In this document: piece after piece, positions 24,702 through 35,213 of the stretch
How the letters are laid out: every line of letters begins with the position of its first letter
How positions within the stretch are numbered: position 1 is the stretch's first letter
From: Lamprobacter modestohalophilus
Lineage (GTDB): Bacteria; Pseudomonadota; Gammaproteobacteria; Chromatiales; Chromatiaceae
Direction: 5' to 3'
DNA length: 48,628 nucleotides
NCBI RefSeq assembly: GCF_016583905.1
Contig: NZ_NRRY01000040.1
Location: forward strand, 1 to 48,628
Notes under the pieces: generated by a model
What the model was told of the DNA's origin: nothing
The model's input: only the letters and a program-made list of their open reading frames with translations
Database searches by the model: none
Translations under genes and position numbers: made by a program

Positions 24702-25889
24702 TTAAGCGACCATCTCGAGTAGGCGTTGTTCCGCGAGCTCCCGCGCTCGAGCATCGACTGACAACACCTGCTCTAGGCCATTCGCGCCAACAGGCTCGGA
24801 CGGCAGCTGGTCCATGGTGCGCTCGACCAGCGTCGCGATCTGGGTAAAGCCGATCCGCTCGGCGAGAAAGGCAGCCACCGCAACCTCATTGGCGGCGTTC
24901 AGCACAACAGGAGCGGTGCCACCCTCGCCCGCGGCCCGGTACGCCAACGCCAGACAGGGGAAACGATCCAGCGCCGGCGGTTCAAAATCAAGCTGAGCGG
25001 TCATAAACAGGTCCAACGGCTCGACCCCCGAGACCATGCGCTCAGGCCAGGCTAGGGCGTGCGCAATCGGCGTTCGCATGTCCGGGTTTCCGAGCTGGGC
25101 CAAGACCGAGCCGTCGGAATACTGAACCATCGAGTGGATCACGCTTTGCGGATGCACCACGACCTGGATCTTGTCCGCTGAGGTATTGAACAGCCAGCAG
25201 GCCTCGATGATCTCTAGGCCTTTATTCATCATGGTCGCGGAATCCACCGAGATCTTGCGCCCCATCTGCCAGTTCGGATGGGCACAGGCCTGATCCGGTG
25301 TTACCGCCGCCAGCGACTCCGGCGCAGCATCACGGAACGGCCCGCCCGAGGCAGTCAGCAGGATGCGCTCGACGCCGCACTGGCCGAGCCCGTCGGCAAA
25401 GCTCGGCGGCATGCACTGAAAGATGGCGTTATGCTCGCTGTCAATCGGTAGCAACAGGGCGTTGCTCTCCGCCACGGCCCGCATCATGATCTCACCGGCC
25501 ACCACGAGCGCCTCCTTGTTCGCCAGCAAGACACGCTTACCAGCACGGGTCGCCGCCAGGGTCGACTGCAGACCCGCCGCCCCAACGATGGCCGCCATCA
25601 CGTAATCGGCCTCGGGCAATGCGGCGATGGTGTCCAACGACTCGGCACCCGCAAGCACCTCGGGGGGCCGAGACATGTCCGCGAGCCGCTCACGCAACGC
25701 GACTGCGGCCGAGGGATCAACCATCACCGCATAGTCAGGCTCTACGCGACGGCATTGCTCGGCCATGCGCTCGACGTTGCGGTGCGCACTCAGCGCCACC
25801 ACCCGAAAGCGGCCAGGGTGCCGAAGCACCACATCGAGGGTGCTAACGCCAATGGAGCCGGTCGAACCGAGCACCGTGATACCGATCAT
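24702..25889 (-). CDS. dxr: 1-deoxy-D-xylulose 5-phosphate reductoisomerase
   Basis: 395 aa; makes MEP from DXP with NADPH, the committed step of the MEP isoprenoid pathway. GSTGSIG at 8-14 binds NADPH. Further hallmarks are [32 protein letters not shown] and [16 protein letters not shown], with the metal-binding residues. It lies 13 bp after cdsA and shares an isoprenoid theme with uppS two genes upstream. Confidence 0.96.
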   Translation of the reverse strand: MIGITVLGSTGSIGVSTLDVVLRHPGRFRVVALSAHRNVERMAEQCRRVEPDYAVMVDPSAAVALRERLADMSRPPEVLAGAESLDTIAALPEADYVMAAIVGAAGLQSTLAATRAGKRVLLANKEALVVAGEIMMRAVAESNALLLPIDSEHNAIFQCMPPSFADGLGQCGVERILLTASGGPFRDAAPESLAAVTPDQACAHPNWQMGRKISVDSATMMNKGLEIIEACWLFNTSADKIQVVVHPQSVIHSMVQYSDGSVLAQLGNPDMRTPIAHALAWPERMVSGVEPLDLFMTAQLDFEPPALDRFPCLALAYRAAGEGGTAPVVLNAANEVAVAAFLAERIGFTQIATLVERTMDQLPSEPVGANGLEQVLSVDARARELAEQRLLEMVA

Positions 25890-25902
25890 AGCCTCTCCTC
25901 CG

Positions 25903-26757
25903 TCATTGCCCGCCGATGAGCCAGATATAGCCTAGCGCAAAGATCGGAGCCGCTGCTGTCAGACTGTCGATGCGATCCAGTATGCCGCCATGGCCGGGCA
26001 ATAGGGAGCCGGCATCCTTGATCCCACGCCGCCGCTTCAACAAGCTCTCGAACAGATCGCCAACCACCGACATCACTGCGGTCAGGACGCAGATCAGCAG
26101 CAGGAGCAGCGTCTTCGCTGCAGCCAAGCCAAGCAGAATCGCAACGAACCCACCCCAGACAACCGCGGCAGCCAAGCCGGCATAGACGCCAGCGCGTGTC
26201 TTGCCCGGGCTGAGCAGTACAGACAACTTCACCCGGCCGAAATGCCGCCCACCGAAATAGGCAGCCGAATCCGCGATCCAGATCAGCATCAGCAAACCCA
26301 GCGCAACGCCCGGGCCGTTGTCTGGGAGTCGGTGCAGCTGCACCAACGCCAGCCAAGGCGCCACCAACACCAATAGACCCAGCAGCAACAGCACCGGCTC
26401 GATCTGCGTTGGCTGGTCGATGCGCTCAATCGAGACCAGTCGCACCGAGAGCACCAGCCACCAGAGTGCGGCAGCGGCCAGGATAAAGATATCGAACAGC
26501 GTGGCCGCAGCCAGCCAGAGGAGCACCAGGCAGGCCAGCGCCAGCGCCACATAGCCAGCGCGCACCGCCCGCGCATCAAACCCCGCCAGCGCCGACCATT
26601 CCCAAGCGCCCATGGCGACAAACAGCGCCATCAGCAGCGCCACCCAAGCCGTGGGCAACAGCAGCACGCCGACCATCACCAAGGGCGCCAGCAGGAGCGC
26701 GGTCAAAACCCGAGCACGCAACGCAGGCGTCCACCAACCAACGTGATCAGGCGCCAT
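25903..26757 (-). CDS. cdsA: Phosphatidate cytidylyltransferase
   Basis: From the ATG at 26757 the protein has 284 aa and about eight membrane helices. The family signature appears as [20 protein letters not shown] followed by the metal-binding DRIDS. It makes CDP-diacylglycerol from CTP and phosphatidate for phospholipid synthesis. The start overlaps uppS by 11 bp, the usual coupling; the frame is open to 26856, but that would overlap uppS by over 100 bp. Confidence 0.95.
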   Translation of the reverse strand: MAPDHVGWWTPALRARVLTALLLAPLVMVGVLLLPTAWVALLMALFVAMGAWEWSALAGFDARAVRAGYVALALACLVLLWLAAATLFDIFILAAAALWWLVLSVRLVSIERIDQPTQIEPVLLLLGLLVLVAPWLALVQLHRLPDNGPGVALGLLMLIWIADSAAYFGGRHFGRVKLSVLLSPGKTRAGVYAGLAAAVVWGGFVAILLGLAAAKTLLLLLICVLTAVMSVVGDLFESLLKRRRGIKDAGSLLPGHGGILDRIDSLTAAAPIFALGYIWLIGGQ

Positions 26758-27523
26758 AGACTTCGGCCAGTTCAGTGACCTGTTCGCTGGTGAGGCCGAA
26801 GCGCCGCTGACGACGCCCGAAATCCTTGAGTGCGGCGCCAAAGGCATCGGCATCAAACTCGGGCCACATCAGATCTGAGAAATAAAATTCAGCATAGGCC
26901 GACTGCCACAACAGAAAGTTGCTGATGCGCTTCTCGCCGCCGGTGCGAATGAAGAGATCGGGCTCCGGCAATCCAGCCGTACAGAGGTGAGACTCGATGC
27001 GCTTCTCATCGATCGCGTCCGGCTCAAGTCGCCCAGCAGACACCTCTCGGGCCAGGGCGCGGACCGACTGCGCAATATCCCAGCGGCCGCCATAGTTCGC
27101 GGCAACCTGAAGCAGCAAGGCATCGCCTTCGCAGGTCGCCACCTCGGCGGCAGCCAGCTGACGTTGCAGCCTATCCGAGAACGCAGATAGATCGCCAATG
27201 AAGCGGAGCTTCACGCCGTGCTCAGCCAGGCGACTCACCTCAGCCCTCAGGGTACTCATGAAGAGCTCGAGCAAGGTGCTGACCTCAGACTTTGGCCGCC
27301 GCCAATTCTCGCTGCTAAATGCGAACAGGGTGAGGATCTTCACGCCGCTGCGCAGGCTCTGTTCGACCACAGCACGAACACTCTTAGCCCCAGCGCGGTG
27401 GCCCTGAGTCCGGGGCAAGCCACGTTGCCGCGCCCATCGCCCGTTGCCATCCATGATGATGGCAACATGGTGAGGCACCTTGAACGGGACTCCTTCAGGA
27501 TCGACGACGGGCGCTAGGATCAT
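26747..27523 (-). CDS. uppS: Undecaprenyl diphosphate synthase
   Basis: 258 aa; elongates farnesyl diphosphate to the C55 carrier for peptidoglycan and O-antigen. HHVAIIMDGNGRWA at 18-31 carries the catalytic aspartate (25), then GHRAGAKSVR, FAFSSENWRRP, and RTGGEKRISNFLLWQSAYAE, a complete cis-prenyltransferase signature. Lies between frr and cdsA. Confidence 0.96.
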   Translation of the reverse strand: MILAPVVDPEGVPFKVPHHVAIIMDGNGRWARQRGLPRTQGHRAGAKSVRAVVEQSLRSGVKILTLFAFSSENWRRPKSEVSTLLELFMSTLRAEVSRLAEHGVKLRFIGDLSAFSDRLQRQLAAAEVATCEGDALLLQVAANYGGRWDIAQSVRALAREVSAGRLEPDAIDEKRIESHLCTAGLPEPDLFIRTGGEKRISNFLLWQSAYAEFYFSDLMWPEFDADAFGAALKDFGRRQRRFGLTSEQVTELAEVYGA

Positions 27524-27579
27524 CAGTGATCAGCGAGCTTCACAAGGCAGCAACGAGAGATGCGGAACATGTGCCGCAA

Positions 27580-28137
27580 TCAAATCGCCATCAGATCCTG
27601 CTCTTTCTCCTCCAAAATCTGATCGACCTCTTTAACGAACTGATCGGTCAGTTTTTGAACAATCTCTTGTCCGCGCCGCTCGTCATCTTCGGAGATCAGC
27701 TTCTCCTTAACCAGCTCCTTCAGCTCATGATTCGCATCGCGGCGAATGTTACGCACCGCAACACGTGCCTGTTCCGCTTCTCCCCGAGCGATGCGCTGTA
27801 AGTCGCGACGCCGCTCTTCTGTCAGCGAAGGCATCGGCACACGGATCACAGTGCCAGCGCTGTTCGGGTTGACGCCGAGGTCCGACTGGATGATGGCCTT
27901 CTCAACCGCTTGCACCATGTTCCGCTCCCAGGGCGTCACGGTCAGCGTGCGTGCGTCCTCAACGGCGACGTTCGCGACCTGATTGATGGGCACGTCAGAG
28001 CCGTAGTAGCTCACCTTTAGGTGATCCAGCAGCGACGGATGGGCGCGTCCGGTACGGATCTTCGCGAGTTCGTGACGCAATGCCTCAGCACTCTTAGACA
28101 TCCGATCTGCTGCGTCTTTCTTGATGTCGTCGATCAT
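27580..28137 (-). CDS. frr: Ribosome recycling factor
   Basis: 185 aa, the normal length. It splits post-termination ribosomes with EF-G. The N-terminal helix carries [23 protein letters not shown], and the family segments [15 protein letters not shown] and LTEERRRDL are present. The start overlaps the pyrH stop by 4 bp (ATGA), in the invariant tsf-pyrH-frr order. Confidence 0.97.
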   Translation of the reverse strand: MIDDIKKDAADRMSKSAEALRHELAKIRTGRAHPSLLDHLKVSYYGSDVPINQVANVAVEDARTLTVTPWERNMVQAVEKAIIQSDLGVNPNSAGTVIRVPMPSLTEERRRDLQRIARGEAEQARVAVRNIRRDANHELKELVKEKLISEDDERRGQEIVQKLTDQFVKEVDQILEEKEQDLMAI

Positions 28138-28862
28138 TGTTCGTTCCCAGTCACCACCAGCGAGCCAATATCCTCACCCGCCGCCACTCGGGCAAGCGCG
28201 CCGGCCTCGTAAATGTTCAAGATGCGCAGCGGGATCCCATTGTCGCGGCAGAGGACGATGGCCGTTGTGTCCATCACCTTAAGCCGTTCAGCGATAGCCT
28301 GATCATAGGTCAATCGCTTGTAGAAGGTTGCGTTCGGATTCGTCATCGGGTCGTCAGAGAAGACGCCATCGACCTTCGTCGCCTTGACCAGAAGATCAGC
28401 CCCGATCTCAACCGCTCGCAGGCTTGCGGCTGAGTCAGTCGTGAAGAAGGGATTGCCTGTGCCGGCTGCAAAGATGGTCACGAGGCCTTTCTCTAGATGC
28501 CGCAACGCACGACGGCGGATATAGTCTTCACAAACCTGATTGACCTTCAGTGCCGACATCACTCGGGTTGGGACCGAGCGGCGCTCGAGCGCATCCTGCA
28601 TCGCGAGCGCATTCATCAGCGTCGCCAACATCCCCATGTGATCACCGGTCACGCGGTCCATGCCCTCAGCCGCGAGGGCCGCGCCACGAAAGATGTTTCC
28701 GCCGCCGATGACCAGCGCCAGCTGTAACCCTTGGCGCGCTAGATCGGCAATATCGTCCGCGAGACGTCCCAACAATTTCGGGTCGATACCACAGGACTCG
28801 TCGCCGAGCAGCGCCTCGCCGCTCAGCTTTAACAAGATACGCCGATAGGGTGTCTGCGGCAC
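28134..28862 (-). CDS. pyrH: Uridylate kinase
   Basis: 242 aa hexameric UMP kinase of the amino acid kinase fold. [13 protein letters not shown] at 8-20, [10 protein letters not shown], and the later [20 protein letters not shown] and [26 protein letters not shown] segments are family hallmarks. Supplies UDP for pyrimidine and cell-wall precursor pools. It follows tsf by 35 bp and is coupled to frr. Confidence 0.97.
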   Translation of the reverse strand: MPQTPYRRILLKLSGEALLGDESCGIDPKLLGRLADDIADLARQGLQLALVIGGGNIFRGAALAAEGMDRVTGDHMGMLATLMNALAMQDALERRSVPTRVMSALKVNQVCEDYIRRRALRHLEKGLVTIFAAGTGNPFFTTDSAASLRAVEIGADLLVKATKVDGVFSDDPMTNPNATFYKRLTYDQAIAERLKVMDTTAIVLCRDNGIPLRILNIYEAGALARVAAGEDIGSLVVTGNEQ

Positions 28863-28897
28863 GATCCGATCCTTAAGCGTTGGGTTGACGGCGAGCC

Positions 28898-29785
28898 CTA
28901 GACCTGAGCCGCCTGGGCCTTCACCTCATCAGCGAAGTTTTCGACCTTCTTCTCGACACCCTCGCCGACCTCCATGCGCGCGAACCGCTTGATCTCGGCA
29001 CCACGCGCCTTGAGCAGATCGCCGACTTGGGTATCGGGGTCCTTGACGAAGGCCTGGCCGAGCAGGGTCACCTCTTCGAGGTATTTCCGCATCCGCCCTT
29101 CAGTGATCTTATCGATGATGTTGGCCGGCTTGCCACTCTCGAGGGCCTGAGCCTGGAAGATCTCGCGCTCCTTTGCAAGCGCATCCGCCGGAACCTGTTC
29201 GGCCGAGACGCAAAGCGGGCTCGATGCCGCGATGTGCATCGCGATATCGCGACCAAGGGCCTCATCGCCACCGAGCATCTCGACCAACACGGCGATACGC
29301 ACGCCATGCTTGTAGCTGTACAGGCCGCCTTCGGGGGCATCGAAACGCTGCATGCGACGCACCGCCACATTCTCGCCGATCTTGGCGATCAACGCCTGCC
29401 GCGCCTCTTCGACGGTCTCTCCGGAGCCGCCGACCAACGGCTGAGCTGCGAGTGCGACTTCATCCGTCACGCCGCTGGTCAGCGCAGTCTTGGCGACCGC
29501 AGCAGCAAACCCAGCAAAATTCTCGTCCTTAGCTACAAAGTCGGTCTCGCTATTGACCTCGACGACGACAGCGGTGCTGCCGTCGTCAGCGATGCGAAGC
29601 TCCGCGACACCGTCAGCGGCAACCCGCCCGGCCTTCTTCGCAGCCTTTGCCTGCCCCGACTTGCGCATCGCCTCAATAGCAGCCTCGATATCGCCATTCG
29701 TTTCGACCAACGCCTTTTTGCATTCCATCATGCCGGCGCCGGTACGCTCGCGCAGCTCCTTGACCAGTGCGGCTGAAATCGCCAT
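28898..29785 (-). CDS. tsf: Translation elongation factor Ts
   Basis: 295 aa; the nucleotide exchange factor of EF-Tu. The N-terminal domain has [19 protein letters not shown], and the core carries [18 protein letters not shown], both strongly conserved. The usual start [11 protein letters not shown] is at 29785. It lies 80 bp downstream of rpsB. Confidence 0.97.
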   Translation of the reverse strand: MAISAALVKELRERTGAGMMECKKALVETNGDIEAAIEAMRKSGQAKAAKKAGRVAADGVAELRIADDGSTAVVVEVNSETDFVAKDENFAGFAAAVAKTALTSGVTDEVALAAQPLVGGSGETVEEARQALIAKIGENVAVRRMQRFDAPEGGLYSYKHGVRIAVLVEMLGGDEALGRDIAMHIAASSPLCVSAEQVPADALAKEREIFQAQALESGKPANIIDKITEGRMRKYLEEVTLLGQAFVKDPDTQVGDLLKARGAEIKRFARMEVGEGVEKKVENFADEVKAQAAQV

Positions 29786-29865
29786 GAGTCACTCCAACAA
29801 AATTGATTGAAGCCCGAGACAGTCGCGCAGCGCGCTCGGGCAAGATTCGATCTGAATCCGATCGC

Positions 29866-30609
29866 TCAGCCTGCAGCGGCAGCCTCGGGCTCTTCGGCAA
29901 GATCGCGACCACCGGCCATCGCCGCTGCCGTCTGACGTCCGTCGAGGATGGCTGAGGCAGCGCCTTCGATATAGAGGCGGACGGCACGGATCGCGTCGTC
30001 GTTGCCAGGGATCACATAGTCGACCTGGCTCGGATCGTTGTTGGTATCGACAACGCCGACCACCGGCACGCCAAGCTTGTTGGCCTCGTTGACGGCGATC
30101 TTCTCGTGACCGACGTCGACCACGAACAACGCATCCGGCAGACCGTTCATATTCTTGATGCCGCCCAGGCTCAGCTCGAGCTTGTCTAGCTCGCGGCGTA
30201 GGGTCAGCTGCTCCTTCTTACCGAAACGCTCGATGCTGCCGTCTTCGAACATCACCTCGAGCTCTTTGAGCCGCGCGATCGACTGCTTGACGGTCTTGAA
30301 GTTGGTCAGCATGCCGCCGAGCCAACGATGATTCACATAGGGCATATTGCAGCGCGTCGCTTCCTCACGGATCGCGTCTTGCGCCGCCCGCTTGGTGCCG
30401 ACGAACAGGACCTTGCCACCGTTCGCCGCAAGCTTGCCTAGATAACCCATCGCCTCCTGATAGAGCGGCAGGGTGCGCTCCAGGTTGACGATGTGGATCT
30501 TGTTCCGCTGCCCAAAGATGTAGGCCGCCATCTTCGGATTCCAGTAGCGGGTCTGATGGCCGAAATGGACACCGGCCTGCAGCATGTCCCGCATCGATAC
30601 GTCGCTCAT
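29866..30609 (-). CDS. rpsB: Ribosomal protein S2
   Basis: From the ATG at 30609 the protein has 247 aa and begins [19 protein letters not shown], matching S2 of other gammaproteobacteria; the 21 upstream residues of the longer frame are not S2-like. Further signatures are [13 protein letters not shown] and [23 protein letters not shown]. The Shine-Dalgarno is weak. A ~220-nt leader precedes it (see 30610-30829), and in E. coli the rpsB leader is a target of S2 feedback. Confidence 0.96.
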   Translation of the reverse strand: MSDVSMRDMLQAGVHFGHQTRYWNPKMAAYIFGQRNKIHIVNLERTLPLYQEAMGYLGKLAANGGKVLFVGTKRAAQDAIREEATRCNMPYVNHRWLGGMLTNFKTVKQSIARLKELEVMFEDGSIERFGKKEQLTLRRELDKLELSLGGIKNMNGLPDALFVVDVGHEKIAVNEANKLGVPVVGVVDTNNDPSQVDYVIPGNDDAIRAVRLYIEGAASAILDGRQTAAAMAGGRDLAEEPEAAAAG

Positions 30610-30934
30610 GAACCTGTACTCGTGTTGGGTTGGGCCTCCACGCACCCCATAATGCAACCCCTTGCGAGGCACCCAGCATCATGTGTCGGCACGTGTGTGG
30701 CGTAGTTTGCTTGTCGCGCCCGCTGAGCCTTGGCCCTTGACCTTAACCGCCGGCAGCGACATCTCTGTGTGTGAAAAATGCGGAGAACGGAACGGAGGTT
30801 GATTACCCGACGTTGATTGCCCGACTCCGCCGCGTCTTATACCATGGCGGGTTTGATCGTCGCAAACCACAGCGACGTCGAGCAGACCTTCGTCGTTCGT
30901 CACCAGTATTCTCTGTCGCGGGACCTTTTGCCCT
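30610..30934. other. Divergent region between rpsB and map
   Basis: A 325-bp gap between the divergent rpsB and map genes; no gene is seen. On the minus strand it contains the candidate rpsB promoter (30836-30865) and, downstream, a ~220-nt leader with GC-rich self-complementary stretches near the start codon, which could be the S2 autoregulatory leader. No clear sigma-70 promoter for map was identified, and map has no strong Shine-Dalgarno. Confidence 0.4.
30836..30865 (-). promoter_or_regulatory. Candidate rpsB promoter
   Basis: On the minus strand TTGCGA (30865-30860) and TATAAG (30841-30836) are separated by 18 bp, five of six matches at the -10 and four of six at the -35. It would start transcription near 30829 and give a ~220-nt rpsB leader. 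Confidence 0.45.
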
Positions 30935-31798
30935 ATGAGTGTTGCCATCAAGAGCGCCGAGGAAATCGAAAAGATGCGGGTTGCGGGCCGGCTGGCAGCA
31001 TCCGTGCTCGAGATGATCGAGCCACACGTCGTGCCCGGCGTCACCACCGATGAACTCGACCGTATCTGCCACGCGTTCATCGTCAACCAGCTCGATGCGA
31101 TTCCGGCGCCGCTCCACTACCGCGGCTTCCCTCGCTCGATCTGCACCTCGGTCAACAACCAGGTTTGCCACGGCATTCCCGGCAACAAGCGCCTGAAGAA
31201 GGGCGATATCGTCAACATCGATATCACCGTCATCAAAGACGGCTACCACGGCGACACCAGCAAGATGTTCTACGTTGGCGAGCCGACGGTGCTGGCCCGA
31301 AGACTGGTCGAGATCACCCAACAGGCGATGCGTATCGGCATCACCGCAGCCAGGCCGGGCGCCACACTTGGCGACATCGGTCATGCGATCCAGACCTTTG
31401 TCGAGCGTCATCGCTTCTCGGTGGTGCGCGAGTACTGCGGTCATGGCATCGGACGCGAATTCCACGAAGAGCCGCAGGTGCTCCATTACGGCAAGCCAGG
31501 CGACGGGCTCCGGCTGCAGGCGGGCATGTGCTTCACCATCGAGCCGATGGTCAATGCCGGCAAACGCCAGGTCAAACTCCTCCCCGATGGCTGGACCGTG
31601 GTGACCAAGGATCGCGCCCTCTCGGCACAGTGGGAGCACACCATCCTGATCACCGACGACGGCCACGAGGTCTTAACGCTGCGCCAGGAAGAGCTGGCGC
31701 AGGCCGCCGGGTCAGACGCCGAGCAAGGCCCCGAGCAGGCGGCCGAAACAGCCACGGGCAGCGCAACGCCGGTTCAGCTGCGCACAGGCACCGGATGA
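30935..31798 (+). CDS. map: Methionine aminopeptidase
   Basis: 287 aa; removes the N-terminal methionine of new proteins. The type I signature is complete: YRGFPRSICTSVNNQVCHGIP, then metal ligands in DITVIKDGYHGDTSKMF, HGIGREFHEEPQVLHYG and FTIEPMVNAG, ending in QWEHTILIT. The core ends near residue 255; about 30 further residues are a Gln/Ala/Glu-rich tail not usual for the family. It is coupled to glnD by an ATGA overlap. Confidence 0.96.
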   Translation: MSVAIKSAEEIEKMRVAGRLAASVLEMIEPHVVPGVTTDELDRICHAFIVNQLDAIPAPLHYRGFPRSICTSVNNQVCHGIPGNKRLKKGDIVNIDITVIKDGYHGDTSKMFYVGEPTVLARRLVEITQQAMRIGITAARPGATLGDIGHAIQTFVERHRFSVVREYCGHGIGREFHEEPQVLHYGKPGDGLRLQAGMCFTIEPMVNAGKRQVKLLPDGWTVVTKDRALSAQWEHTILITDDGHEVLTLRQEELAQAAGSDAEQGPEQAAETATGSATPVQLRTGTG

Positions 31799-34461
31799 GA
31801 ACCGAGGGCACGCCTGGATTCGACCTGCTAGAGCGCGAGGCCGAGCTACTCAGCGCCGATCCCGGCAGCGCCCTGAAGGGGTTTCGGCAGACCCTCAAGG
31901 AGGCTCGTGAGGGCCTGTTCGAGAGCTACGCACAAGGGGCTCCGGTCGGCCAACTGCTCGCCGCGCGCTCCGCGCTGGTCGACATGGTGCTGCGCTGCGC
32001 TTGGCAGCGCCTCATGCCAGCGCCCGACCTGGGCGCCCTGATCGCCGTTGGTGGCTACGGCCGCGCGGAACTGCATCCGGCATCCGACATCGACCTCTTG
32101 ATCCTCGTCGACGAGGATTCGCTCGAGTCTCTGCAAGGTCCGCTCACCGAGCTGGTGACCTTCCTCTGGGATATCGGTGTCGAGCTCGGCCATTCGGTCC
32201 GGAACCTGTCGGAATGTGCTGCCGCCGCGGCCGATGATCTGACGGTCATCAGCAATCTGATCGAGGCCCGCTTTATCACCGGACGCTTCGCGCTCTTCGA
32301 CCAGCTGCAGTCGGCCATCGCGCCGGATCAACTCTGGCCCACCGACCGCTTCTTCGAGGCCAAGATCGAAGAGCAGCACAAGCGTTGGCGGCGCTACGGG
32401 GAGACCGCCTACAACCTCGAACCGAACATCAAGGAGAACCCAGGCGGGCTGCGCGACATCCAGATGATCTCTTGGGTGACCAAGCGTCACTTCGGATCAG
32501 ACTCGTTGCATGAGCTGGTCGAGCATGGCTTCCTGACCGAGAGCGAGCATCTCGCCCTAATCGAAGGCCGCGCCCTGCTGTGGCGGATTCGCTTTGCGCT
32601 GCATCGGCTCACCGGCCGTCACGAAGACCGGCTGCTGTTCGACTATCAGCGCACCCTCGCCGACCAATTCGGCTACCGTGACCACAGCGACAATCTCGCC
32701 GTGGAGCAGTTCATGCAGCAGTACTATCGTACGGTGATGGAGCTGAACCGACTCAATGAGATGCTGCTGCAACTGTTCCGCGAAGCGATCTTGCTGCAGG
32801 ATCGCATCGGCCCGCCGGAGCCCATCAATCGCCGTTTCCAAAGCCGCGGCGGTTACCTCGAGGTCACCCACGAGCGCGTCTTTCAACAGCGCCCGATCGC
32901 GCTGCTCGAGGTCTTCCATCTGCTGCAGCTGCGCCCGAGCTTACGCGGCGTGCGCGCCTCGACCATTCGCTTGATTCGCGAAAACCGGCATCGCATCGAC
33001 GACGACTTTCGGGAAGACGTTCGCGCACGCAGCCTGTTCATGGAGATCCTGCGCCATCCGAGCGGGGTCACCCAAACACTGCGGCGCATGAACCGCTACG
33101 GCGTGCTCGCCACCTACATCCCAGCGTTCGCCAATATCGTCGGGCGCATGCAGTACGACCTCTTCCACGTCTATACCGTCGACGAGCACACCTTGCGCGT
33201 GCTGCGCAATCTGCGCCGCTTCACGGTGCCCGAGCACGACAACGAGCTGCCGCTGTGTAGCGCCGTGGCGAGGCGAGTACCAAAGCTCGAGATCCTCTAT
33301 CTCGCCGGCCTCTTCCACGACATCGGCAAGGGCCGCGGCGGCGATCATTCACTGCTCGGCGCGCATGACGCCTGGGACTTCTGCCAACTGCATTATCTCA
33401 GCGAATTCGATAGCCGGCTGGTCGCCTGGCTGGTCGAGCACCATCTGCTGATGTCGGTCACGGCGCAGCGCAAAGACATCTCAGACCCGGCCGTGATCCA
33501 AGCCTTCGCCGAGCAGGTGAGCGATATCAACCGGCTCGACTACCTCTACCTGCTCACGGTCGCCGACGTGCGCGGCACCAACCCGAAGCGCTGGAGCAGT
33601 TGGAAAGACGCCTTGCTGCGCGAACTCTATCAAGCCGCTCGGCGCAGCCTTGACCGCGGACTCGACAATCCACAGGCACAGGATGTGCTGATCGAGCAAA
33701 AGCAGATCGAGGCCATGCGCATCCTCGCCCGTCAGGGCGTCGAGGCCGAGGACTGCCGCAACCTCTGGTTCCGCTTCTCGGTCGACTTCTTTGCACCCAG
33801 CCAACCGGAGGAGATCGCCTGGCAAACCAAGCGCATCCTCGACGCCAGCCCCGAAGAGCTGCCGATCGTCAGCCTGCGCCTGTTGCCAAACCGCGGCTGT
33901 ACCGAGATCTTCATCTACACGCAGGACCGCGAGAGCCTGTTCGTGCAGATCACCGCCCTGCTCGATCAACGCAATCTCGACATCGTCAACGCCCGCATCA
34001 TGACCACCGACGACGGCATCGCGCTCAACGTCTTCCAAGTGCTCACGCGCGACCATGAGCCCTTGGACGAGGGCGAGCCCAGCGACGATTTGGCAAACGA
34101 GCTGCGCCACGAGCTCCAGCAACCGCCAAACGCCGAGCTGCGCGTCAACCGCCGGCTACCGCGTCAACTGCGCTACTTCCCGATCGAGACCCGCATCAGT
34201 TTCACCGAGGATGCGACCAATCAACGCACGCTGATGCATCTCACCACGCGTGACCGACCCGGCCTGCTCGCCGAGATCGGCGCCGTGTTTGAAGGCTGTG
34301 ACATCCAGGTGCAAGGGGCTAAAATCGCCACGGTCGGCGCCGAGGTGGAAGACGTCTTCTTCATTGCCACACGAGATGGAGCCCCGGTGCGCTGCGGGCA
34401 GACCCTGAGCTGCCTGCGGCGGGAGGTCCATGACCGCCTTGACCAGACGCCGGGCGGCTAA
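31795..34461 (+). CDS. glnD: Bifunctional PII uridylyltransferase/UMP-removing enzyme
   Basis: The ATG at 31795 overlaps the map stop by 4 bp and gives 888 aa, the normal length. It uridylylates PII when glutamine is low and removes UMP when glutamine is high. The nucleotidyltransferase motif GGYGRAELHPASDIDLL lies near 86-102, the HD hydrolase motif LFHDIGKGRGGDHS near 504-517, and two ACT domains at the C-terminus (FIYTQDRESLFVQITALL and HLTTRDRPGLLAEIGAVF) bind glutamine. The frame is open to 31165, but the upstream part lies within map. Confidence 0.95.
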   Translation: MRTEGTPGFDLLEREAELLSADPGSALKGFRQTLKEAREGLFESYAQGAPVGQLLAARSALVDMVLRCAWQRLMPAPDLGALIAVGGYGRAELHPASDIDLLILVDEDSLESLQGPLTELVTFLWDIGVELGHSVRNLSECAAAAADDLTVISNLIEARFITGRFALFDQLQSAIAPDQLWPTDRFFEAKIEEQHKRWRRYGETAYNLEPNIKENPGGLRDIQMISWVTKRHFGSDSLHELVEHGFLTESEHLALIEGRALLWRIRFALHRLTGRHEDRLLFDYQRTLADQFGYRDHSDNLAVEQFMQQYYRTVMELNRLNEMLLQLFREAILLQDRIGPPEPINRRFQSRGGYLEVTHERVFQQRPIALLEVFHLLQLRPSLRGVRASTIRLIRENRHRIDDDFREDVRARSLFMEILRHPSGVTQTLRRMNRYGVLATYIPAFANIVGRMQYDLFHVYTVDEHTLRVLRNLRRFTVPEHDNELPLCSAVARRVPKLEILYLAGLFHDIGKGRGGDHSLLGAHDAWDFCQLHYLSEFDSRLVAWLVEHHLLMSVTAQRKDISDPAVIQAFAEQVSDINRLDYLYLLTVADVRGTNPKRWSSWKDALLRELYQAARRSLDRGLDNPQAQDVLIEQKQIEAMRILARQGVEAEDCRNLWFRFSVDFFAPSQPEEIAWQTKRILDASPEELPIVSLRLLPNRGCTEIFIYTQDRESLFVQITALLDQRNLDIVNARIMTTDDGIALNVFQVLTRDHEPLDEGEPSDDLANELRHELQQPPNAELRVNRRLPRQLRYFPIETRISFTEDATNQRTLMHLTTRDRPGLLAEIGAVFEGCDIQVQGAKIATVGAEVEDVFFIATRDGAPVRCGQTLSCLRREVHDRLDQTPGG

Positions 34462-34531
34462 CCTGATTGCTCTTGAAATCCGGCAGACGCATCACAGCTC
34501 CTTGACGGTAAAGCCTTTGTCCGGGTTGACC

Positions 34532-35209
34532 ATGTCCATCACACGTCTTCTCACACGCCACCCCATACTCCTGTTCATCGCCCTGTTCTCGAGCGGCGAG
34601 AGTGGCGCCGCAGAACGCGAAGATCGATCCGCAAACGCCGATCGCGGAGCGCTATCCGCGCAAAGCGAGACCTTGGAACAGGGCGACACCTCGCAACAAG
34701 GCGTCACTCGCCCCCCCTATCAGCCAGTCCCTCAGGCAGCCCCGTATCAGACGAACGGATCAGCACCTTACACCCGAACTGCACCCATGCCGGCACCAAG
34801 CTTGGCCATGGATCCGCGGCGGGCGGAGCCGGGCAGCCCGCAGTCCCAGGTGCCGCGTTGGCTCGAGGAGGTTCGCGCTCAGCGGCGCGCCCTGCATGAG
34901 CAACGCCGGGCGGCGCATCAAGCGCGCATCGACGCATTCGATCCGATTGGCAGCGCCAAGCGCGATGAGCGCCATGAGCGACAGCGGCGACGCCAAGAAG
35001 AGCGGCGCGAGCTGATCGAGAGCGAGCGTCGCCTTTACCTCAATCGCGGCCCTTGGCTCAGCCCATTGGCTCCCAGACCTCCGCCATCAGCCGAGCTCGA
35101 CCCATTGGCCCGTGGCAGTCTTGAATCCCGCAGCCAGCAGCCGGCCGAGAGTAGTAGTTCCCAAACACCCTCAGACTGGAACAATCTCTGGTATTACAAC
35201 GGTTGGTGA
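34532..35209 (+). CDS. Hypothetical secreted Arg/Glu-rich protein
   Basis: From the ATG at 34532 the protein has 225 aa. Residues 1-27 look like a signal peptide, with the hydrophobic core PILLFIALFSS and cleavage near SGAA. The mature chain is Pro/Gln-rich at ~55-100, then has a highly charged Arg/Glu/His helix at ~108-165, and ends in an aromatic tail DWNNLWYYNGW. No family is recognised. It follows glnD by 70 bp on the same strand and converges on the VOC gene with 4 bp between stops. The function is unknown; a periplasmic structural or binding protein fits. The upstream frame from 34430 lies mostly in glnD and was not used. Confidence 0.55.
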   Translation: MSITRLLTRHPILLFIALFSSGESGAAEREDRSANADRGALSAQSETLEQGDTSQQGVTRPPYQPVPQAAPYQTNGSAPYTRTAPMPAPSLAMDPRRAEPGSPQSQVPRWLEEVRAQRRALHEQRRAAHQARIDAFDPIGSAKRDERHERQRRRQEERRELIESERRLYLNRGPWLSPLAPRPPPSAELDPLARGSLESRSQQPAESSSSQTPSDWNNLWYYNGW

Positions 35210-35213
35210 TCAG

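Noticed and set aside
31165-31794. A 210-residue N-terminal extension of GlnD
   Set aside because: The extension lies within map in another frame and has no family similarity. The ATG at 31795 gives a normal-length GlnD coupled to map.
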